The position numbers and the translations under genes are program-made. Of a stretch of DNA of 64,000 nucleotides, positions 8,491 through 19,489 are shown piece by piece. Positions within the stretch are counted from its first letter, which is position 1. Each line of letters begins with the position of its first letter. The DNA is from Phymorhynchus buccinoides (taxonomy: Eukaryota; Mollusca; Gastropoda; Neogastropoda; Raphitomidae), in the NCBI GenBank assembly GCA_017654935.2, contig CM065704.1, positions 27,124,824 through 27,188,823 on the forward strand. The letters are read 5' to 3'. Under the pieces are notes generated by a model. It was given only the letters and a program-made list of their open reading frames with translations. It made no database searches and was not told the origin of the DNA.

Positions 8491-11169
8491 TGACAAATGA
8501 TGACAAATGAATTATTTTAATGTCATCAGCAAGGTACATGCTATTTGACATGGGGGTACACAAAGTTGAAAATAAAATAAAAAATTAAAAAAATAAAACA
8601 GATTTTTTGTAACAAACAAAACATAAAAAATAATTTCATTTTAACCAATAAGTCAAAGCTCATGCGACCAACAGTTCTTAAATTATTAGTCAAAGTATCA
8701 GAACACTACAAAATTTAACTAATGGTATCAAGCTTCTTTTTTCGGATGTTATTAGCTTCAGCAACAAACATTGCCATAGAATTTAAATAATCTATTCTGT
8801 TTGTTTTTAACAGAGCTGCTAGATCCCGTCTTTCTGCTAACGGTGATCTAAACACATTGCATTTATCACACACAGCTTTATATGCTTCACAATAAAAGAA
8901 AAAATGTTGTTCATCCTCTGTATCGTTTGAAAAACACATAGGACAATTCATATCAGGCAGTGTTTCAGTATTATACCAGCGCTGGCTAGCTTGGAGTCCA
9001 AGCGTTTTCGTTCTAAAACGAGCTAAAGAATCCCTGTACCATTTTCGTGTTATAACTAACAAATATTTTTCACACTGTCAATCACTATTAAACTGTAAAA
9101 ACCATGCATACTTCTCACTCCCTTCTAGCCCAGAATGCCATATTTGTTGATAGGAAGAAATTTGTCGTTCTTTGAATTCACATATGAAAGATTTATCGTT
9201 CCCAACTCCCTGGTTGTTCCAGACAAAGCCAAACCCACTTTCAAAAAGCAACTTCTTTACATGAGAAACCCAGTTATGTTTTCCACTTTCATCTTGAATT
9301 ACTAACATATTATACGCCTGTTTGTTGATTCTAGTTAACGGAAGTTTCATTAAACGAAGCCAGTACTTAATATATTTTAGTTGTGTTCGTATTTGTAATG
9401 GATATCTACCTGTTTCTGCATACAACATTTTATTGGAAACCATGTAAAGGGATATTAAGAAATATTTTCATTGCTAATGTATGTACTTTTTCTATATGGT
9501 CATTTTGCAATAATCCCCAAACTTCCGCCCCATAGGTCAACATTGATTCTATTTGGGAATCAAAAAGTTTCAAAAAATAGATATATCAATACATTTCAGT
9601 CTTTTTAATGATCTTAGAATATCAATCACGCCTCGTCTCCCTTTTCTGTGCATTTCTTGCCAAGCTTTACTCATACTAAGCTTAGTGGTAAATATATTAG
9701 TCCTAAATATTTATAGTTTCCATACCACCATTTCTCACGAGCTGCTAAACATCCTCCTTTTCTAAACACAATAATTTTAGTTTTTTCTAGATTGACAACT
9801 AATCTCAATCTATCCGCTTCGTCTTTTATTGAGTTTAACTGGTTTTGTAAGCCAATTGCAGTATCTGAAAGTAATATAACGTCATCTGCGAACAACAACA
9901 AGAATATTTCAGCTGCACCAGGCACTAATTGAATTCCGTGTCTACCTTTCTTATTTATTTCTAATGCCAATTCATTGATAAAAAAGGAGAATATTTGAGG
10001 GCAACCTTGCTTTACTCCTTGAGGGCAATTGAACAGGTCAGAATACAGATTCTTATCTCTAACGCATGCTAACACTGAATTATAAACTGTTTTTAATGAT
10101 CTATATAATTTACCTTGAATGCCTGTTTTTCTAAGAACATCCCATAAAATATTTCTGTTTCCGAGTCGAACGCTTTGCGAAAGTCAACAAATGCTATATA
10201 GATTTTTTTGTTTTTTAGTAAATATGTTTGGACTAAGGCATAAAGAGTAAACATGTGGTCGATGGTACTATAATGTTTTCTGAACCCTGCTTGTTCTTCT
10301 ATGATTTGTTCCTCTTGATCCGCCCGTGCAGTTAATCTTTTGTTTAAAATGTATGTGTAAATTTTACTCACTACACTAGTCAATGTGATGCCTCGATAAT
10401 TATCAGGGTTGTTCTTATTCCCTTTTCTTAAAATAGGAACCATTATAGATTTAGACCAGTCCTTTGGAAATATACCAGAGTCAAAAAGTCTATTAAGTAT
10501 TATTACTAGGTAGTCTATAATGCCATCACTTGCAAATTTCAACATTTCACTGACAATTTTATCTGGACCTGCACTTTTCCCACATTTCAAATTTTTAATG
10601 CATTTATTAATTTCCTCTTTAGTAATACAACCATCAAACATGGGCACGGAATCATCCACATTTTCTTCATAAAAAAGTATGTTATCACTATCATCATAAT
10701 TATCACAATCATTAAACATGCTGACAAAGTGTTGGTGCCATTGTTGGATGGAAATATCATTGTATACTACTGCCTTTCTAGAAGTGCTCTTCATTGTTTT
10801 CCAAAATAACTTGGAATCTTTTGTTGAATTTTGTAATCTCTCAAGCCTTATTTCATCGAAAATCCTCTTTTTTTCTCTTTTAAGGTCAGTATATTTGTTT
10901 CTTTCCTCTACATACCGCGCATGTTGTTGCTTTTCTATAAACCTTGGACTTAGCTCTCTAATAACTCTTTAACAACCTTTCCACTACTGTCCTTTATTTC
11001 CTACAGTCCTTGTCAAACCATTAATTGTGTGCTAACTTTTTACCTCCTACTTTTCTTTTCTAAACAAACAGCCAGTAGCTGCATACATTGCTTTAGTAAA
11101 TATTTCTAATTAATTATCTATATCATTCTTAACTTCACTACATGCATGGCTAACTTCTTGTTTAAACTG
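8491..11169 (-). mobile_element. non-LTR retrotransposon, family L1a, gap-truncated (copy A)
   Basis: Minus-strand frames give a degraded reverse transcriptase. The finger/palm region (10794-10093) has GKSAGPDKIVSEMLK, NPDNYRGITLTSV, QAGFRKHYST and FVDFRKAFDS. The catalytic box FADDVILLSD lies near 9890, and a C-terminal CPMC-x-H-x-C knuckle at about 8960-8890. The 3' end has a short repeated TCATTTG-type tail at 8491-8515. Frameshifts are numerous. The 5' endonuclease region is lost in the gap. Clade not assigned. It is about 2% diverged from its counterpart at 19490-22820. Confidence 0.85.
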
Positions 11170-11669
11170 NNNNNNNNNNNNNNNNNNNNNNNNNNNNNNN
11201 NNNNNNNNNNNNNNNNNNNNNNNNNNNNNNNNNNNNNNNNNNNNNNNNNNNNNNNNNNNNNNNNNNNNNNNNNNNNNNNNNNNNNNNNNNNNNNNNNNNN
11301 NNNNNNNNNNNNNNNNNNNNNNNNNNNNNNNNNNNNNNNNNNNNNNNNNNNNNNNNNNNNNNNNNNNNNNNNNNNNNNNNNNNNNNNNNNNNNNNNNNNN
11401 NNNNNNNNNNNNNNNNNNNNNNNNNNNNNNNNNNNNNNNNNNNNNNNNNNNNNNNNNNNNNNNNNNNNNNNNNNNNNNNNNNNNNNNNNNNNNNNNNNNN
11501 NNNNNNNNNNNNNNNNNNNNNNNNNNNNNNNNNNNNNNNNNNNNNNNNNNNNNNNNNNNNNNNNNNNNNNNNNNNNNNNNNNNNNNNNNNNNNNNNNNNN
11601 NNNNNNNNNNNNNNNNNNNNNNNNNNNNNNNNNNNNNNNNNNNNNNNNNNNNNNNNNNNNNNNNNNNNN
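11170..11669. other. assembly gap (500 N)
   Basis: Exactly 500 N, as is the second gap at 29310-29809, so the length is probably a placeholder. If the duplication is a true tandem, this gap must hide about 640 bp of LINE 5' end plus the start of copy B, more than 500 bases. Confidence 0.98.
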
Positions 11670-11943
11670 GCGTGCTTGCTGTGGACTGCGACCCTGTCTG
11701 TTGATCTTGCAGCCTGAGAGCCTCAGTGATGCCCCAGACATAAGGGATGGTAACATGCCTGCGGCTTGGGGTATGACGCTGGTTAGAGGGTGGGGTGACC
11801 TTTTTACTCCCTGGTTAATTCCATGTCCCTGGTTCAGAGCTTCTGGTGTGGAGCAGACGGTCTTTGCTCGGTGTCTCAAGGTCCGGATTACCCCCAATTG
11901 TGTTCCAATGGTTGGTGGTTATCAAACTGAAGGCATTGCTTAA
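11670..11943 (-). mobile_element. Penelope-like remnant, copy B
   Basis: This is the duplicate of the 5' part of the remnant at 240-935. The GIY-YIG core itself falls in the gap. Confidence 0.55.
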
Positions 11944-12654
11944 TATGGGTGTCTTTCCTATACAAAATGAAGACTAGGGCATCATCTTCTAATCCCTATC
12001 GACATTAGAAGAACTGTCCCACGTGTGTCCTAAGGGACCGAGATGACGTTAAACATTATATTCGTCGTTCGCATCATCTTGTCTTGTGACGAGCGTGTCG
12101 AGCATAGCAATACGACCGTCCTCCTCCATTTCTCTCGTGAATTTGATGGAGGGGTGTTAATCAACGATTCTTTTAAGAAACACGGGTTGTTACAATAAAT
12201 AAAAAAACACGAATGATCGAGAGCTAATTCAGAGAAGCAAAAATCAAAGGTTACTAACACAACATGAAACATAGAAGACTGATACAGTGATAGTTCCCTC
12301 TGGTTTTCATCTCTGGAATGAGAAATATTTTCCCTTTTAGCTCAGTCTTTGTGAAAGTCTATGATTCTCAGAATAGTAAGCACTGCACAGCACTGTGCTG
12401 CAGCAGTTCACTGTAAAACAAGAACACCCAATGGTACGATGGAAATCTTTCTATGACACTATATAGGAATTCCATGTAATACTATTAAAACCAAGGACGA
12501 TTAAGAACATTAACTGTATTGGTTTAAGAAAATACAACTACAGTTTGTAGTGAAAATCAATGAATCAGATCAAAATGTTTTGCAGATGTCTTCTTTTGCA
12601 AAATGTATACGTGAAGGTGAACGCAACAACTCAGACTTGTTTTTATAAACGCTA

Positions 12655-12995
12655 TAAATTATTAAGCATCTATGCATGACAAAAAAGCAAACAAAATCTT
12701 TCGAAAAAATTATTCTTCAGACAAAAAACCCAACAACACACAATAGGAGCTTTCACAAAACGCACAATTATTTGACTATTGACGTCGAAATCCACATTTT
12801 ACCCGTAAAGGGCCAGTCACACGACATACGAATCGCATCTGAATGTGATGCGATTTTGACGAAGTAGGTCATGATTCACGTGAAATTCTTGAGTATAGTG
12901 AGCGAAAATGGCAGAATTATTTTTAGACGGAAGTATTTCACGTGAATCATGACTCAATTGACACAATCGCATCGCATCCCCATACTATTTTACAC
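12655..12995. repeat. copy B of dispersed repeat and hairpin element
   Basis: Duplicate of 1650-1990. The hairpin arms lie at about 12869-12887 and 12936-12954. The outer right arm reads CAATTG where copy A reads CACGTG. Confidence 0.6.
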
Positions 12996-13541
12996 ACCAT
13001 GTGGCGCCGGCTTAACTAGGTTAATTAGAGACTGGGCGTGTAGTGTAACTAAAAGCAGGACAGAGAAAGAATGGGAGTTTTAAATCAAAGACACAGCATA
13101 AAGTTAGGTGTCTTTGGTTGAATAAACGGTTTTGTCCGCTATAGGCCTCCTTCTCATATCAGCTAAGCTTAGTTTATGGAGAGGTGATTTTCAGAGGGAA
13201 CGTTTCGGTTGATGGAAGGATATCAGTAAAGCACATTTCACAGATATTCTGAAGAAATAAAACTGGGCTGGAATTTGATTGTCTGGTACGCGCAAAGCGG
13301 GTACTTAACAGCTTGTAGACTAAATGTTTCAGCCTTTTGTCTGCTAGATTGCCTTTCATGAGTTTTGCTGTATCGGCAAAATCAATGACTACTTAGGTAT
13401 CACGTTGATTAATTTGCATTGGAAACAGGGAGGTCCAACCACTCTTGCCAGAAGAAATGCAAAGGCCTCAAGTGGGACAGAGAAGAAACTTTAAAACAAA
13501 CAAAACCAAAGAGAAGACATTAAAAAGAAAGATGAGCAGTT
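12996..13541. other. 3' flank of receptor gene, copy B
   Basis: Duplicate of 1991-2535. No gene was seen. Confidence 0.5.
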
Positions 13542-13547
13542 TTTATT
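13542..13547 (-). terminator. polyadenylation signal AATAAA of receptor copy B
   Basis: AATAAA on the minus strand about 85 bases after the stop at 13633-13635. Confidence 0.55.
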
Positions 13548-13632
13548 TGAAGCAGTTTTCAATCTCTAAATAAAAAGACTGGTAAGCTTAATGATGTAAA
13601 ATCGATGTTATGAAAAGCAAAGGAAGTGTGCG

Positions 13633-15681
13633 TTACTTGTCTTTAGGTTGCCTCTTTAACTGAAATCGTAAGCGTTTCAGAACTCTCTGTTTCTGCACTT
13701 GCCTTCGTCTTTCTGAGACACCATTTAATAAATACAGGTAGGGCGTCACAGCTGCGCTGGCAAATATAAACAAAACTGACACAGAGTAAAGAACGTCACC
13801 AGGCACCCACACTTCCTGTGACGTCATAGCAGCCCATGACGTCACGAGCCCCCAACAACAGGCGTCCATGACGACGACATTGATGACGCGACGTGCTGCG
13901 TTGAAGTGGCGAGCCTTGTCCTCGTGGAGCAGAACAGCCACAGTGTTGCTGTGGATCAGGATGTAGATGTAGGTCTGTCCTGCCACAGCCATCACCATCA
14001 ACGTGCCGTTCACAACCACCAGCAAGCTGAAGGCGTAGTGATGTCCCCCTGGTTGATCCCCTGAGACAGGCAGCGGAACGCAGAGACTGGTCTGACTGAA
14101 ATCACTGTCTGCTGACACAGATGGCACCAGGGAGAGACAGACACCTGTCAGCCATGACAGGAGACAGACACATGAACCTACCTTCCTTCTCCTCTCTTCA
14201 CGTGACCTGTCTGGCCAGGTGAGAACGTAACACTTCTCCAGGGTAATGCTGACATTGAGAAATACAGCCACCTCACAGGAAAGCAGGAAGATAGCTGCTG
14301 ACACCTTACAGAGGACACTAGATCTCCACGTTACGTCTTTCCAGAAGTAAAAGTCACTGAATACTCCATCCATCACACACAGCATTGCCAAATACGTTCC
14401 CATCAATAGCTTAGAACCACATATATTTGATAAAATCAGTCCATTTGTGTCTTTCATGTTGCTTTCCTGAACGAACAGCACAACCAGAAGACCATTACCT
14501 ACAATAGTCAAAGATGCTGAAATGTAAATGATGATCTGCTGCATATTGGTTCCCAGAAGACGACTACAGGTGGAAAACAGTGGAGGAGGGCCAAGGCAGT
14601 TTTGTCTGTTGAAATGATCTGGTAAAGTCTGTTCACAACACAGCCTGAAGATGTCTACGTAAAATTCTGCCAGCTTGGTCAATCCCTTCAACATCCTGTG
14701 AGGAAACTCAATCATCTCATTGCCACGGAGATCTAGCTTGGTGAGGACAGGATGGTCAAACCGTTCCCCAGACACAGTGAGAGTTCTGCTGCCAGACAGG
14801 TTGAGGACAACGAGTCCAGGGAAAGGCTGCAGTCTGCTGAGGTTCAGCTCTACTAGCTCCACAGACGCTAGGCACAGGACAGTTAGTTTGAGAGATGTCC
14901 AATCATCAGACACTTCTCCTGGAAACAAAGAAGCCAAATGATTGTTTTTCAAAGTAAGATATGCTAGGTTGCTAACATTCTTAAGAGTTTCCAATGCAAC
15001 AATCTTCAGTTGGTTATGGCTGGCATCAAGAATCTTCAAGTTGGGAAGTTGTGGAATGGTAAGGTCTGTAAGGTTGCAAGACGTCATGTTAAGGTAAATC
15101 AACATTTTGTTCCTAGACAGACTTTCTGCTTTCATTTCACTCCAAGAAACATCCAAATAGCGAACACCTGGATAGTCATGCACAGGAAACACTTGAGTAC
15201 AAACGAAAGCCAGCCCCTGGCAGGAGCAGTGTCGAGGACAAGACAGGGAGCAGTACCATTCATCGTCCAGCTGAGGACAGTGGTTCACACCATCACACAC
15301 ATGATCTGGGTGAAGACACACCCGAGACTGACGACAGCGAAAGTACCCTGGACAGGTGTACTTTTCACAGGCTTCTTCATCTTCTTTGTCAGGGCAATCA
15401 TACACACCGTTACAGCGCACAAACACGGGAAGCACGAAGCGAACACCCAGACACTGAAAATGTGTCTGAGGATAACTCCCTGTTGCGTGGCTGTAAGAAC
15501 TTCCTTTGTCTGAGCTTTCCTTGTCGAATCGCACGATGAAAGGGATTTTGTATGTTTGATCCGGATTATATTCTTTGATATTAAAGAAATCGACATGTAC
15601 TATGTATTCACACGTCCTACTATCCATAGAGTTCTTACAGTTGGCGTCAAGCATACTGCACCACTCTGACTCATGAATGCA
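13633..15681 (-). CDS. GRL101-like receptor terminal exon: LDLa, LRR, 7TM (copy B)
   Basis: The protein is identical to that of the 2627-4675 exon over all coding residues, with the same acceptor (AG at 15683-15682) and the same stop. It lies nearer the upstream CTLD and CUB exons than copy A, so as drawn a transcript would meet this terminal exon first. If both copies are real, copy A would be a second 3' end or the tail of a second gene whose 5' exons were not duplicated. The replaced 7TM switch residues are the same: Lys at 2.50, EKC, CWGL and TPYLY. Confidence 0.92.
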   Translation of the reverse strand, partial: CIHESEWCSMLDANCKNSMDSRTCEYIVHVDFFNIKEYNPDQTYKIPFIVRFDKESSDKGSSYSHATGSYPQTHFQCLGVRFVLPVFVRCNGVYDCPDKEDEEACEKYTCPGYFRCRQSRVCLHPDHVCDGVNHCPQLDDEWYCSLSCPRHCSCQGLAFVCTQVFPVHDYPGVRYLDVSWSEMKAESLSRNKMLIYLNMTSCNLTDLTIPQLPNLKILDASHNQLKIVALETLKNVSNLAYLTLKNNHLASLFPGEVSDDWTSLKLTVLCLASVELVELNLSRLQPFPGLVVLNLSGSRTLTVSGERFDHPVLTKLDLRGNEMIEFPHRMLKGLTKLAEFYVDIFRLCCEQTLPDHFNRQNCLGPPPLFSTCSRLLGTNMQQIIIYISASLTIVGNGLLVVLFVQESNMKDTNGLILSNICGSKLLMGTYLAMLCVMDGVFSDFYFWKDVTWRSSVLCKVSAAIFLLSCEVAVFLNVSITLEKCYVLTWPDRSREERRRKVGSCVCLLSWLTGVCLSLVPSVSADSDFSQTSLCVPLPVSGDQPGGHHYAFSLLVVVNGTLMVMAVAGQTYIYILIHSNTVAVLLHEDKARHFNAARRVINVVVMDACCWGLVTSWAAMTSQEVWVPGDVLYSVSVLFIFASAAVTPYLYLLNGVSERRRQVQKQRVLKRLRFQLKRQPKDK

Positions 15682-17365
15682 CTGCAACACACATGAAAAC
15701 AAGAGACAATGCCGTCAAACCTCGCTCATTAGCATCATGTACAGACCAACAGACAGACAGATAGACACGATCGAGATACGCACAATTACTCTCCTGATTT
15801 CCATTTCTCAAATACGCATACATTAGGTATAACGTAATCCAGAGTTGTTGGGAAATATTTGGGTGAGGGGGTGGGGTGGGAGGGGGGTGTTGGGGGGTGT
15901 CTGAGAATGATTAACATCTCTTTATTTTTATCTTCTGTGAAGCTCGGTAAGAAGACTATTAACTGAATCACATTCAATGAAATGTATGACTAACATGGCT
16001 GTATCTAGATTAACAGAACATTGAAATCTTGGTTCAGAGTATGCCATCCTCATTATGTTGAATATTCAAATATTCCTTCTGGATAGATGTCCTGAAACAT
16101 TATAGACATCTATTTATGAAATGTCATCCAACTAATGTACAAGAATTCATAGCTGAATACATTCAGTATGCTCCAAACGTAGTAAGAGACAATGTATGTT
16201 TGAGAAAGGTATGATACTGGATTTTTTCTCCTTAAACAGATAGTTGACGAGACTGGTCATCTTTTAAATTTATGTTTGTTAAGATAGCCAGACGTGAGAA
16301 TTGATTTTTTTTATATGTATAAAAGTATTATCAATGCAGTAACAGACTACCTGTCAAAAGCTTAATGAAGACTTAATCCTGGGGCATAAACTGTTAGATA
16401 TTAAGGTTTCGTTTTGTATTAAAGAGGGACATAAATCTGTTCAATCCGAATTAAATGAAATTACTGGTAATAGAACTCTCACAGTAATTTGAAAATGGAA
16501 CAACTTATATGAAAACGCACATGGACTAAGATGTTCTTCAATTTGCTGCAAAATCTGTTGATGATGATCTTGTCATTCCCACTTGGGCCCAGGGTCCGTG
16601 CACAGAGGGTCGATTATACTGACTCTCTCTGAGCGCGCTGATTCCTATGCAAGGTGGCAGATTGTATACGAAGTTCTACTAAGTGGCAGATAGTAGGAAG
16701 GGCGACACAGTCCTCCTCCCTCACCATTGGGAGTCGATGGACTTACAGGCTGACAGGAAGATGTACAGCGACTTGGATCAACTCTGCACATTGGGCACTC
16801 AAGCAGTGGACTCTGGATGTGTTTGGTGATGGCACAGCACCATCCACTGATGGGGGAACCCTCTTGAAGGACCACGACCGACTGCAGGGACCCGGCTCGA
16901 CTGTATTTATCCTGCCCGCTTACGATGACATCGACTCCCCGGTACGGAGCAGGTTGCCCGGTGGTCCTGAAGACAGTCTTGGAGGGGAGATTTGCTCACC
17001 AAAATCTGTGACAAGACGAGCGGACTACAGGAGCACATGGACAAGCTTTGGCTGTCTCACAATGCTTATGTCTCCTACCGCGACACAGATGCTGACTCCA
17101 CTATAGCATCTAGGACAGAAAGACTTGACTCGGACTCTGTGCGAATGTTCCAGTTACAGACAGCATTACCCATGAGTCCAGGGTGCGCAACGTGTTCCGG
17201 AATCATCCATGACGGCTGCCACGTCAAGACTCCTGTCCCATCATCAACTTCTTCATCTTCATCTTCAGCCGGGAAGAACAACTATTCAGGAACATTGTCT
17301 ATAAAACAATTAGACGTTAATCCAACTTTTTCATCATGATCTTGTACACCAAAGGCATGCAAAGA

Positions 17366-17901
17366 AGCTGAAACAATTCCACCTCAACAATCTTTGTAAA
17401 CTGCTGAAAGTCAACTGGAGGACAAGATCCCAGACACTGAGATTATCCATCAGACAGACATACCCAGCATCTTTACATTGTTTCACAAATCCCAACTCGG
17501 CTGGGCTGGGCTATCATAAGGATGTCGGGCAAGCGTCTTCCCAAGCGCATCCTGTATGGGGATCTTCTAACTGGTACAAGAAGCAATGATAGGCAAAAGG
17601 AACGTTTCAAAGACAACCTCAAAGTGTCCTGAATGATTTCATCATTGATGTGTCCTCATGGGAAGCACTGGTCCCAAACAGACCAGCATAGCAGGGCGCA
17701 ATAGCCAAGGGAGCTACCAACTTTGAAGCTCACTGCATTGAAACAGGCACAGCGGGAGTCTCGCAAAGCCGGTATGAGCAACAACAGTAGACCTACTTCA
17801 GCCCTCCACTACCTTTCCTGTCCCCACTGTCAAAGAACCTCCAAGCCCGCATTGGCCTGATAAGCCATCTGCGAACTCACCAAACCTGAGACTCTTTAGA
17901 A
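17366..17901 (+). mobile_element. LINE 3' remnant, family L3 (copy B)
   Basis: Duplicate of 6360-6895, with the same RILYGDLLTG segment and terminal finger-like ARIGLISHLRTH. Confidence 0.7.
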
Positions 17902-18226
17902 TTTGAACTGTTGAACGATGGTCATCATCCCACGGGACGGACGGACATCATAAAACCAATGACGTACAACTAAGATGGTTTCAGATTAGACGTTTACACC
18001 GACTTCTCCCAACTGAAAAATACCTGTATATCTGCAGAAAAACGTAGACCCCCCTCTATGCAAATTTTGCCCCCAAAACGCAACGAACAGAGATTACCTC
18101 ATTTGTTATGATTGCAATATTGTTCACCAGTTTCGGGTTGATTTGCAGCAATTTCATTGTAAATTGCCAACATTATGAGGATTTCCAATTTGATAGAGGG
18201 TTTATATTAATTGGTATATTTGGTCT

Positions 18227-18267
18227 TTGTGTGTGTGTGTGGGTGTGCGTGTGTGTGCGTGCGTGTG

Positions 18268-18312
<45 letters not shown>

Positions 18313-18524
18313 CTGTGTGTGCGCGTGCGTAGGTGTGTTTGTGTTCGGGTATATGTCCTCTCTATGTTCTCTTTATCCTCTCTATCCTGTATGTGCCCTA
18401 GCCTTCTCTATCCCAACAATGATTTTGTGCTAATATTATGATAATGGGATATGAAATGCTTATCTAGTGATCGAGGTTGATAATTGTTCCTATTTCATTT
18501 CTTGGTTTCTTTCTTCTTCTTTTT

Positions 18525-18589
<65 letters not shown>

Positions 18590-18651
18590 GTGTGCGTGCG
18601 TGCGTGCGTGCGTGCGTTCGTGCGTGCGTGCGTGCGTGTGTGTATTGTGTG

Positions 18652-18709
<58 letters not shown>

Positions 18710-18711
18710 TG
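18227..18711. repeat. GT/GCGT microsatellite pair, copy B
   Basis: Arrays at about 18227-18320 and 18526-18711 correspond to 7219-7316 and 7521-7696 but differ in repeat number and interruptions. Confidence 0.95.
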
Positions 18712-18846
18712 TGTTTACGTAAAATGTATAGAGGAAAAAAGAATTACCAACCAGGATCCCCGTCTAACGCAAAAACTTATCACATGTCAGTGATTGTCAC
18801 TTACACTAGTTATAGTAAAAAAAAACTACTTTTACCCTCACCCCAC

Positions 18847-19409
18847 CTGACCACTGTTCCCACAAGGCATGGACTTCTCTCCATCACAGGGCGGATGAAC
18901 ACAGAAATCCTCATCACTCTTATCAAAACAATCTGCGTGGTAATCGCAAACTAGGGTGAAGGGCAGGCGCTCTCCTTCCGTGGAGCACAGAAAGTACAGA
19001 GTGTCTGATGACGTGTTGGGGGCTGAGCACCACGATGACGTCAGCACGGTGAGCGCGTCAGTGGGAAGTTGGAAATCGATGTTATCGTTAGCCCAGCAAC
19101 TACTATGTGCGTCACAAGCCAGGAATTCTGGTATCCAGTGATGATCAGGACAACGGGTATAACGAAGAGGGTAGGTACGCTCAGACACAGAAACTTCTGT
19201 CAGTGTGATTTGTCCCTGCTTCTCTTGTGATGGCTGATTTTGCTGTCCCTCAGTAAGTTGGCTGGAACAGGAAGCAGGAGGGATTTCGCACAGGTAATAG
19301 TAGTAGAATTTGTCAGTGCAAGAGTGATCTGCCGCATGCACGCTGCGTCTGTCCCTGTCTGTCATGGCTCCACAGTACGGCGAACGGCTAACTCTTATGA
19401 CGTTGCCGT
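18847..19409 (-). CDS. receptor exon: CTLD end plus LDLa modules (copy B)
   Basis: The protein is identical to 7836-8398; one difference in a proline codon (CCC against CCA) is synonymous. Phase 1 entry matches the phase 1 exit of the CTLD exon at 27549-27631: the split codon becomes GAC (Asp) and gives the run DWFDGNVIRVSRSPYC. Phase 0 exit matches 15681. The LINE at 19490-22820 sits about 80 bases upstream of the acceptor, just beyond the polypyrimidine tract. Confidence 0.85.
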
Positions 19410-19448
19410 CTTGTTTGGACAAGACAAGGACAGACAGACAGACAGACA

Positions 19449-19489
19449 GAGACAAAGACAGAGACAGACACAGAAACAGAGAGACATAA
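19449..19489. repeat. 41-bp direct repeat, left of LINE
   Basis: These 41 bases recur exactly at 22821-22861 and bracket the LINE at 19490-22820, as expected of a target-site duplication. The sequence is purine-rich (GAGACAAAGACAG...GACATAA) and low in complexity. Confidence 0.8.

Larger units (their letters stand above)
661..11169. repeat. 11-kb direct duplication, copy A
   Basis: This block is repeated at 11670-22180 at an offset of 11005-11011 bases. Apart from microsatellite length and a handful of substitutions (for example around 5640-5920 and at 1952), unique sequence from 700 to 8500 is essentially identical in both copies, including 100% identical receptor protein. From about 8560 rightward, inside the LINE, identity drops to roughly 98%. 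The block ends at a 500-N gap. Confidence 0.95.
15682..18846 (-). other. receptor intron, copy B
   Basis: Duplicate of 4676-7835. I see nothing in 15706-16565. Unassigned open frames lie in 16565-17345, a LINE remnant at 17366-17901 and GT arrays at 18227-18711. A cluster of substitutions relative to copy A lies at 16645-16925. Confidence 0.75.

Noticed and set aside
11118..11943. Open frames of about 260 residues across the N gap
   Set aside because: They consist largely of undetermined residues from the gap.
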